A program made the position numbers and the translations under genes. A stretch of 11,921 bases of DNA from Candidatus Thiodiazotropha taylori (lineage in GTDB: Bacteria > Pseudomonadota > Gammaproteobacteria > Chromatiales > Chromatiaceae): positions 1 to 11,921 of the forward strand of contig JAHRHW010000101.1 in NCBI GenBank assembly GCA_019100305.1. Reading direction: 5' to 3'. Under the pieces are notes generated by a model. The model was not told the DNA's origin and searched no databases. It saw only the letters and a program-made list of their open reading frames with translations. The stretch's first letter is position 1. Each line of letters starts with the position of its first letter. Below are positions 7,086 to 11,921 of the stretch, piece after piece.

Positions 7086-7943
7086 CTACTTGTCCATGAA
7101 ACCGCTATTGAGTGTATCCAGAGGATTGGAAGAGAACGGTGTCTCCTCAGCCTCGCCATCGATGATCAAACCCTCACCCTGCAGGTCGTAACGCACCCCA
7201 TCGGGCAGGTTGTAACGGTGCTTGGTATCGGGTGTGACCAGTGCTTCCCCGGCCTTCTCCTTCTCTTTCCAGCCGAGGCGGTAGTGGCTGCCCAATTGAC
7301 CTTTTGCCAGGTGCATGGGAAAGACCTTGATTGCCGCCTCTTCCAAGATGCAGGCCCGCTCGCAAAGTCCACAGCCGGTACAGGCGTCGGAGTGAACTAC
7401 CGGGATGAACAGGGCATGTTTGCCGGAACGGGGATTGTGCTGCATGTCCAGGCTGATCGCCCGGTTACGGATCGGGCAGACGTTGAAGCAGACTTCACAG
7501 CGCAATCCATGAAAGGCAATACAGGTCTCCTGGTCGATCAGCACCGCCAGCCCCATACGGGACTCTTCGATATCTTTCAGGTCGTGGTCCAGTGCATTGG
7601 TGGGACAGGCAACCACACAGGGAATCTCCTCGCACATTTCACAGGGACCGGTGCGGGCGATGAAATAGGGTGTGCCGGTGGCCACTTCATCACCCACTTC
7701 GCCAAGAAAAAGGATGTCATAAGGACAGTCGCGCACGCACAGGCCGCAGCGAATGCAGGCGCCGAGAAAATCCTCTTCCGGCAGGGCGCCGGGGGGACGG
7801 ATATAGTTGGCTGGCATGGTGGAAGCCCGTTTCGAGTAGGCGCCCAGTCCCAGTCCGACCAATCCCACCCCACAGGCGGTCTTGAGCATGTTGCCCAGGA
7901 ACTGTCTGCGGTTAAGCTCGTTGTTTCTCTCTCTATCCGGCAT
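7086..7943 (-). CDS. napG: NapG, Tat-exported ferredoxin-type protein with four 4Fe-4S motifs
   Basis: NapG is a periplasmic iron-sulfur partner of NapH in electron transfer from quinol to nitrate reductase. The 285-residue protein begins with a twin-arginine signal (NRRQFLG, 11-17, then a hydrophobic stretch to about 35). Four cysteine groups follow: C63/C66/C69/C73, C101/C104/C109/C113, C141/C149/C152/C156 and C188/C191/C194/C198, the typical NapG arrangement. The ATG at 7943 places the twin-arginine motif close to the N-terminus as expected, although no strong ribosome-binding site precedes it; the REP-like element lies 20 bases upstream. The stop codon is one base from the napH ATG, so the two are probably translationally coupled. 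Confidence 0.96.
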   Translation of the reverse strand: MPDRERNNELNRRQFLGNMLKTACGVGLVGLGLGAYSKRASTMPANYIRPPGALPEEDFLGACIRCGLCVRDCPYDILFLGEVGDEVATGTPYFIARTGPCEMCEEIPCVVACPTNALDHDLKDIEESRMGLAVLIDQETCIAFHGLRCEVCFNVCPIRNRAISLDMQHNPRSGKHALFIPVVHSDACTGCGLCERACILEEAAIKVFPMHLAKGQLGSHYRLGWKEKEKAGEALVTPDTKHRYNLPDGVRYDLQGEGLIIDGEAEETPFSSNPLDTLNSGFMDK

Positions 7944-7963
7944 CGTTGTAGTTTCAGCTTGTT

Positions 7964-8021
7964 CGGTGCGGTAAACCGCACCCTACTATTGCATCGGTGT
8001 AGGGTGCGGCTAGCCGCACCG
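7964..8021. repeat. REP-like inverted repeat pair in the napA-napG gap
   Basis: Two 23-base arms, 7964-7986 and 7999-8021, are inverted copies of each other with differences only in the three or four central bases, separated by a 12-base loop. Each arm is itself a hairpin: GGTGCGG-TAAA-CCGCACC on the left and GGTGCGG-CTAG-CCGCACC on the right. The element can therefore fold either as two adjacent small hairpins or as one long one. It fills over half of the 100-base gap between napA and napG. GGTGCGG/CCGCACC elements of this kind resemble dispersed intergenic palindromes known in gammaproteobacteria; copy number in this genome cannot be seen here. It may stabilise the napFDA mRNA or attenuate napGHBC. 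Confidence 0.8.
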
Positions 8022-8043
8022 TTTCACCAGATGCATTCTCTGT

Positions 8044-10614
8044 TTAAGCGCGCGTTATCTTTACACCGCACTTTTTATAGTCCGTCTCTTTCGAGAGCGG
8101 ATCGGTTTGGTCGAGGGTCAGCTTGTTCACCAAGCGTCCAGCATCGAACCAGGGAACGAAAACAAGCCCTTCAGGACACTTGTTGCGGCCCTTGGTGTCG
8201 ACCTTACAGACGATCTCGCCACGACGGGTGGTAAGCTTGGCGTTTGCACCGTTACGCAGACGCCGTTTCTTGGCATCTTTCGGATGCATGTAGACCACCG
8301 CGTCTGGGACGGCCCGATAGAGCTCAGGTACCCGACGGGTCATGGAACCGGAATGCCAGTGCTCCAATACGCGTCCGGTGCAGAGCCACAGATCGTACTC
8401 TTTGTCCGGTGGCTCAGCCGCGGGCTCATAGGGGGCCGTAATGATGTTGGCTCTGCCATCGGGCTTGCCATAGAATTTAACCCCTTCACCCTTGGCTACA
8501 TGGGGATCGTAGCCTTCGCGGAAGCGCCACAGGGTCTCCTTGCCGTCGATGACTGGCCAACGCAGGCCGCGCACCTTGTGGTAGGCGTCGAAGTCGGCCA
8601 TTTCGTGACCTTTCTTCGGGATCCCCTCGACAGAGTTGAACAGGCGATACTCCTCGAACAGCCCTTTCTGCACATAGAAACCGAAGTCCTTGGACTCATC
8701 GTTTTCGTACTTGTTGCCGCGGCTGTCGGTAACCTGCTCTACCGGGAACTTGTCGACCTGGCCGTTGGCATAGAGCACATCGAACAGGGTCTTGTCGGCG
8801 TACTCAGGCATCTTGGCGATCAGATCTTCCGGCCAGACGTCCTTCACTTTGACATACTTGGCAAACTCCATGACCTGCCAGACGTCGGATTTTGCTTCGC
8901 CGGGCGCTGCAACCTGCTGACGCCAGAACTGGGTACGCCGCTCGGCGTTACCATAGGCACCTTCCTTTTCGATCCACATCGCGGTTGGCAGGATCAGATC
9001 CGCTGCCTGGGCCGATACGGTTGGATAGGGGTCGGATACGGTGATGAAGTTGTCCGGATTGCGCCAACCAGGATAACTCTCATCATTCATGTTGGCGGCA
9101 GCTTGCATGTTGTTGTTACACATGACCCAGAAGGTATTCATCTTGCCGTCGTTGAGTGCCCGATGCATGGCGACCGCGTGGATCAGGGTCTTGCCCATGG
9201 GCTTGCCGCTGATGTCGGTCTGGTCGGCGCCGTCGGTTTTACCGTTGGCCCGGGGAATGGTGCCGGCAGGCAGCTTCCAGGTCTTCTCGGCAAACTTACA
9301 GTGGGCGTCCTTCTTGGTAACCAGGTCGGCGGGCAGCCTGTGGGTGAAGGTACCAACCTCGCGGGCGGTGCCGCAGGCAGAGGGCTGACCGGTGAGGGAG
9401 AAGGGGCTGTTGCCCGGCTCGGCGATCTTGCCCATCAGCAGATGGACGTTGTAGCAGAGGCCGTTTACCCAGACACCGCGGGTGTGCTGGTTGAAGCCCA
9501 TGGTCCAGTAGGAGGCGACCTTCTTGTTCGGATCGGCATAGGCCTTGGCCAGTTTCAGCAACTGATCCTTCGGAACCTTGGAGAGCTTTGAGGTGTACTC
9601 CAGGGTATAGGGCTCAACTGATTTGGCATACTCTTCGAAACTGATCTTGGAAAGCTTGCCTTTATTGCGATTTTTGGCCGCTTTTTCACGTGGATCACTG
9701 GCGCGCAGGCCATAACCGATATCGGTTGGTGTCTTGGTGAAATTGACATGCTTGTCGATGAACTCCTTGTTGTAGGCCTTGTTCTGAATGATGTAGTTGG
9801 CAATGTAGTTGAGGATCGCCAGATCGGTCTGGGGCTCAAAGATCATGCCGTTGTCCGCCAGCTCGTAGCAGCGATGCTCGAAGGTTGAGAGCACATGGAC
9901 TTCACAACCAGGCTTGGTCAGACGGGTATCGGTGAGACGGGACCAGAGGATCGGATGCATCTCCGCCATGTTGGCGCCCCAGAGCACGAATACATCGGCG
10001 TGTTCCAGGTCGTCGTAACAACCCATTGGCTCATCGATACCGAAAGCGCGCATGAAAGCGCCTACGGCAGAAGCCATACAGTGGCGTGCATTGGGTTCCA
10101 GACTGTTGGAGCGGAAGCCTGCCTTCAGCAGTTTCTGTGCAGCATAGCCTTCCCATACGGTCCACTGGCCAGAGCCGAACATGCCCACACCCTTGGGCCC
10201 TTTGGCCTTACGTGCAGCAACCCACTTCTCCGCCATGGTCTGGAAAGCCTCTTCCCAGCTGACGGCCTCGAACTTGCCGTTCTTGTCATATTTACCGTTG
10301 GTCTTTCTCAGCAAGGGTTTGGTCAGACGATCCTCTCCGTAAAGGATCTTCGGCAGAAAGTAACCCTTGATACAGTTCAGACCCTTGTTGACCGGTGCAT
10401 CCGGATCGCCCTGACTGGCGACGACCTTGCCGTCTTTGACGCCCATCAAGACACTGCAACCGGTACCGCAGTAGCGGCAGGCCGCTTTATCCCAACGGAT
10501 GCCGTCATCTGCATCGGCCGCAACTGTATTGGATACAGGAAGGGTAACGCCGGCCACGGATGCGGCGGCTGCTACAGCATTGCTTTTTATAAAATCTCTT
10601 CTAGTTAATTTCAC
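8044..10614 (-). CDS. napA: NapA, periplasmic nitrate reductase catalytic subunit
   Basis: NapA reduces nitrate to nitrite in the periplasm with a Mo-bisMGD cofactor and one 4Fe-4S cluster. I place the start at GTG 10614 (856 residues), where GGAGG lies 9 bases upstream and the protein begins KLTRRDFIKSNAVAAAASVAG, a standard Tat signal with the Arg pair at 5-6. The cluster motif CxxCxxxC-x27-C is at C46, C49, C53 and C81, followed by K83 in the CIKGY context. NARHCMASA holds the Cys that ligates molybdenum (about C179). The C-terminal molybdopterin-dinucleotide-binding region includes LCTGRVLEHWHSGSMTRR. The length is close to that of other proteobacterial NapA, slightly longer than in E. 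coli, partly through a Lys-rich stretch around residues 320-345. The GTG overlaps the napD end by 14 bases, suggesting translational coupling to its own chaperone. Confidence 0.98.
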   Translation of the reverse strand: MKLTRRDFIKSNAVAAAASVAGVTLPVSNTVAADADDGIRWDKAACRYCGTGCSVLMGVKDGKVVASQGDPDAPVNKGLNCIKGYFLPKILYGEDRLTKPLLRKTNGKYDKNGKFEAVSWEEAFQTMAEKWVAARKAKGPKGVGMFGSGQWTVWEGYAAQKLLKAGFRSNSLEPNARHCMASAVGAFMRAFGIDEPMGCYDDLEHADVFVLWGANMAEMHPILWSRLTDTRLTKPGCEVHVLSTFEHRCYELADNGMIFEPQTDLAILNYIANYIIQNKAYNKEFIDKHVNFTKTPTDIGYGLRASDPREKAAKNRNKGKLSKISFEEYAKSVEPYTLEYTSKLSKVPKDQLLKLAKAYADPNKKVASYWTMGFNQHTRGVWVNGLCYNVHLLMGKIAEPGNSPFSLTGQPSACGTAREVGTFTHRLPADLVTKKDAHCKFAEKTWKLPAGTIPRANGKTDGADQTDISGKPMGKTLIHAVAMHRALNDGKMNTFWVMCNNNMQAAANMNDESYPGWRNPDNFITVSDPYPTVSAQAADLILPTAMWIEKEGAYGNAERRTQFWRQQVAAPGEAKSDVWQVMEFAKYVKVKDVWPEDLIAKMPEYADKTLFDVLYANGQVDKFPVEQVTDSRGNKYENDESKDFGFYVQKGLFEEYRLFNSVEGIPKKGHEMADFDAYHKVRGLRWPVIDGKETLWRFREGYDPHVAKGEGVKFYGKPDGRANIITAPYEPAAEPPDKEYDLWLCTGRVLEHWHSGSMTRRVPELYRAVPDAVVYMHPKDAKKRRLRNGANAKLTTRRGEIVCKVDTKGRNKCPEGLVFVPWFDAGRLVNKLTLDQTDPLSKETDYKKCGVKITRA

Positions 10615-10870
10615 GGTACATTTCCTCCATCGACTCTTCACCGCCATAGTGATAAATCAAAGTTGTGCTCACCACGCCATCCACATTGCGCAGTTCATTC
10701 ATGGTGTCTGAAACCGGTGACACGGATTCACCTTCGTCTTCCACGGTAACAATCAGTTTGTCCTCTATCATTCCACCGTGGACTTCAACGCCTTGATATT
10801 GCTCTAGGCGCTTGGTCACCTGGGGGCCGTGGTCAGGTTTCGTATAGACGATCAGGCTGCATATATTCAT
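10601..10870 (-). CDS. napD: NapD, chaperone for the NapA Tat signal peptide
   Basis: NapD is a small cytoplasmic protein that binds the NapA twin-arginine signal and holds back export until the molybdenum cofactor is inserted. The 89-residue product has the ferredoxin-like fold pattern of the family: NICSLIVYTKPDHGPQV at the start, the GGMIEDKLIVTVED strand near 32-45, and MNELRNVDGVVSTTLIYHYG (57-76). The length matches the family. The ATG is preceded by AGGA at about 11 bases. It begins 27 bp after napF and its last codons overlap the napA start. Confidence 0.95.
   Translation of the reverse strand: MNICSLIVYTKPDHGPQVTKRLEQYQGVEVHGGMIEDKLIVTVEDEGESVSPVSDTMNELRNVDGVVSTTLIYHYGGEESMEEMYREIN
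10624..10628 (-). promoter_or_regulatory. Ribosome-binding site of napA, inside napD
   Basis: GGAGG sits 9 bases before the GTG at 10614 and lies within the napD coding sequence. It decides the napA start in favour of GTG 10614 over the upstream in-frame ATG at 10647, which would add an 11-residue basic extension (MAVKSRWRKCT) before the Tat signal. Confidence 0.75.
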
Positions 10871-10897
10871 GTATGGCTTATTCCTCGCATTGGTCTG

Positions 10898-11410
10898 TCA
10901 GGCCGCTTGGGTCTGTGTGCCTGGCAAAATGGAAATAGAATGACTTGGACAAACTGAAATACAGGCTCCACAGCTATTGCACTTTTGCTGATCAACCTGT
11001 GGCAGGGAGCGCCCCCTGGTAGCAAGCTTGAAGCAGATGGCAGCCTCTTCGCAGATATCGCCACAGCTTCTGCAGACCACACCGTTTTGCGACAGGCAGC
11101 TCTTTTCGATACTCAGTTCGAGGTGCCAGGGTGCCATGTTCGGATCGCTGTCAAAGCCCAGTGCCTGATGTTTACAGGCCTTTACGCAATCACCGCAAAA
11201 TGTGCATTGGGCAACAGAGAAATCGATTTTGGGAAAACCGGCAGAACCCTGCGTAATGATCTTCTGGGGGCAGGCTTCAATGCAGTCGTTGCAGCGTTCG
11301 CAGACTTCAGTAAAGCGGCTTTCAGAGAGCGACCAGGGTGGTCTTATCTCGCTTTGTCGACCGCGCAGGTCACCACGTAAGAACTGTGATCTGTCGATGT
11401 TTCTTGACAA
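10898..11410 (-). CDS. napF: NapF, ferredoxin-type accessory protein
   Basis: NapF is a cytoplasmic iron-sulfur protein that interacts with NapA before export and is thought to help in its maturation or redox state. The 170-residue product carries 4Fe-4S motifs at C37/C40/C43/C47, C69/C72/C75/C79 and C144/C147/C150/C154, plus a further Cys group (C105, C113, C116, C120) in the expected place. The start is TTG at 11410: the region IDRSQFLRGDLRG..IRPPW aligns with the N-terminus known in E. coli NapF, there is no ATG in the open stretch upstream, and GAGG lies 9 bases before the TTG. It is the first gene of the nap operon; the control region with FNR and NarL/NarP-like sites lies directly upstream. 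The rare start codon may keep its level low. Confidence 0.93.
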   Translation of the reverse strand: MSRNIDRSQFLRGDLRGRQSEIRPPWSLSESRFTEVCERCNDCIEACPQKIITQGSAGFPKIDFSVAQCTFCGDCVKACKHQALGFDSDPNMAPWHLELSIEKSCLSQNGVVCRSCGDICEEAAICFKLATRGRSLPQVDQQKCNSCGACISVCPSHSISILPGTQTQAA

Positions 11411-11419
11411 CAGTCGCGA

Positions 11420-11423
11420 CCTC
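11420..11423 (-). promoter_or_regulatory. Ribosome-binding site of napF
   Basis: GAGG (within CCGAGG) stands 9 bases before the TTG at 11410, which supports the non-ATG start of napF. Confidence 0.6.
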
Positions 11424-11513
11424 GGTTGAAAGAGTTCAGTCGAATTTGATTGGCCTTTTTGAGGCGCAATGTTTTTGCTTATGAAAGTGTTTCACCAGGG
11501 GCTTAATACTGCT

Positions 11514-11527
11514 TTGATTCTGATCAA
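11514..11527 (-). promoter_or_regulatory. FNR/Anr-type binding site upstream of napF
   Basis: TTGAT-N4-ATCAA is a perfect match to the FNR consensus, so the nap operon is likely switched on by oxygen limitation through an FNR/Anr homologue. Its centre is 110 bp before the napF TTG. A site at -41.5 would put the transcript start near 11479. No strong -10 box is at the exact expected place; TTTCAT at 11486-11481 (4 of 6) is the nearest candidate. An A/T-rich tract (about 11535-11570) lies immediately upstream. Confidence 0.8.
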
Positions 11528-11597
11528 GAAACAATGGGAAATCTTAAGAAAAATAAAAGAAAAAACAGTAACTTACTAATTATTTGGTAGGGCTATA

Positions 11598-11613
11598 TAC
11601 CTCAATATGAGTA
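11598..11613. promoter_or_regulatory. NarL/NarP-type 7-2-7 heptamer pair
   Basis: TACCTCA-AT-ATGAGTA matches the 7-2-7 consensus TACYYMT-N2-AKRRGTA at 13 of 14 defined positions. Its centre is 85 bp upstream of the FNR-box centre. A further perfect heptamer, ATGGGTA, is at 11628-11634, exactly 21 bp (two helical turns) from the right-hand heptamer and in the same orientation. A weaker one, TACTAAT, is at 11574-11580. Nitrate- or nitrite-responsive control of napF by a NarL/NarP homologue is inferred. Confidence 0.6.
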
Positions 11614-11705
11614 GCCTCTAATTCGTTATGGGTAAGAACAGACGATGAGGATGGAATGTCGGTCGCGAGGATCAGAATTGGCCTGAAGCGGCCCTGGGAA
11701 GAGGC

Positions 11706-11849
11706 TCAGCTGGAAGGTTTTTTCCCCTGGTTGAGGGCCCAGACGGCAGCCTCGGTTCTGGAGTGGAGATTGAGTTTTTTCAGCAGATGTTTGACATGCA
11801 CTTTGACCGTGCCTTCCGAGATAACAAGGTTGCTGGCGATCTGTTTATA
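11706..11849 (-). pseudogene. C-terminal fragment of a NarL/NarP-type response regulator
   Basis: The reverse strand encodes KQIASNLVISEGTVKVHVKH followed by LLKKLNLHSRTEAAVWAL and a TGA at 11706. This is the C-terminal half of a LuxR-type helix-turn-helix, very close to NarL/NarP proteins (…NKxIARxLxITESTVKVHVKHMLKKM…). The family likeness ends at the Lys-Gln; one codon further the frame reads ATG directly preceded by an in-frame TAA (11853-11855), and then (CA)n repeat. The receiver domain and the first half of the DNA-binding domain are missing, so what is present cannot be a working regulator. It lies upstream of napF on the same strand, an expected place for a nap regulator. It is either a truncated pseudogene or a real gene cut by a mis-assembled end. 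Confidence 0.75.
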
Positions 11850-11868
11850 CATTTAACTGCAGTAGTTA

Positions 11869-11919
<51 letters not shown>

Positions 11920-11921
11920 AA

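Noticed and set aside
7085..7159. Upstream extension of napH to 7159
   Set aside because: The added residues lie antisense-free within napG coding sequence, are not like NapH N-termini, and ATG 7084 sits one base after the napG stop.
7041..8234. Open frame of 397 codons on the + strand opposite napG and the napA end
   Set aside because: It runs antisense through napG, the REP-like element and napA; no ribosome-binding site or family resemblance was seen.
8107..9591. Long open frame (494 codons) on the + strand opposite napA
   Set aside because: It is the antisense shadow of the well-supported napA; the translated sequence shows no domain, and GC-rich third positions of napA explain the lack of stops.
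10612..10647. Upstream ATG for napA at 10647
   Set aside because: It would add a basic extension before the twin-arginine signal, overlap napD further, and lacks the GGAGG that precedes GTG 10614.
11656..11856. 66-codon open frame on the + strand at the right end
   Set aside because: It is antisense to the NarL-type C-terminal fragment, whose protein similarity is clear.

Overview
The window looks like a chromosomal piece of a denitrifying or nitrate-respiring gammaproteobacterium. The evidence is a complete periplasmic nitrate reductase operon in the order napF-D-A-G-H-B-C, a perfect FNR-type box and a NarL/NarP-type 7-2-7 site in front of it, and moderate GC content. Sulfur-oxidising groups such as Sedimenticola or Thiodiazotropha are plausible hosts from general protein character, but nothing in the sequence proves the genus.

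Left part (1-3924, + strand): three genes. The first is cut by the window edge. It encodes a ZIP-like membrane protein whose cytoplasmic part carries two tandem cyclic-nucleotide-binding-like domains, both lacking key ligand-binding residues. Next come a small VanZ-like membrane protein with a TTG start and a 570-residue exported, anchored protein with cysteine-paired bacterial repeats, a thrombospondin-type-3 calcium-binding segment and a C-terminal beta-rich domain. A nested hairpin (3954-3983) separates this block from the convergent genes on the right.

Middle and right (4002-11410, - strand, read from right to left): napF, napD, napA, napG, napH, napB and napC, followed 74 bp later by moaA. 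NapA is the Mo-bisMGD/[4Fe-4S] catalytic subunit. NapB is its dihaem electron donor. NapC is a membrane-anchored tetrahaem quinol dehydrogenase. NapG and NapH form the alternative iron-sulfur quinol-oxidising pair. NapD guards the NapA Tat signal and NapF is a cytoplasmic iron-sulfur accessory protein. MoaA makes the first molybdopterin precursor, so this one strand carries both the enzyme and a step of its cofactor synthesis. Two strong inverted repeats, a REP-like double hairpin between napA and napG and an imperfect hairpin between napB and napC, split the operon into segments that may be expressed at different levels.

Far right (11411-11921): the napF control region with the FNR box and NarL/NarP heptamers, then the last ~48 codons of a NarL/NarP-type response regulator on the same strand. 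This regulator is cut off abruptly inside its DNA-binding helix-turn-helix and is followed by a (TG)16 microsatellite running to the window edge. That junction is either a real gene break or an assembly/contig-end artefact. I found no tRNA, rRNA, CRISPR array, insertion sequence or clear novel multi-gene system. The least ordinary items are the CNB-like/ZIP fusion, the exported repeat protein, and the intergenic repeats inside the nap operon.
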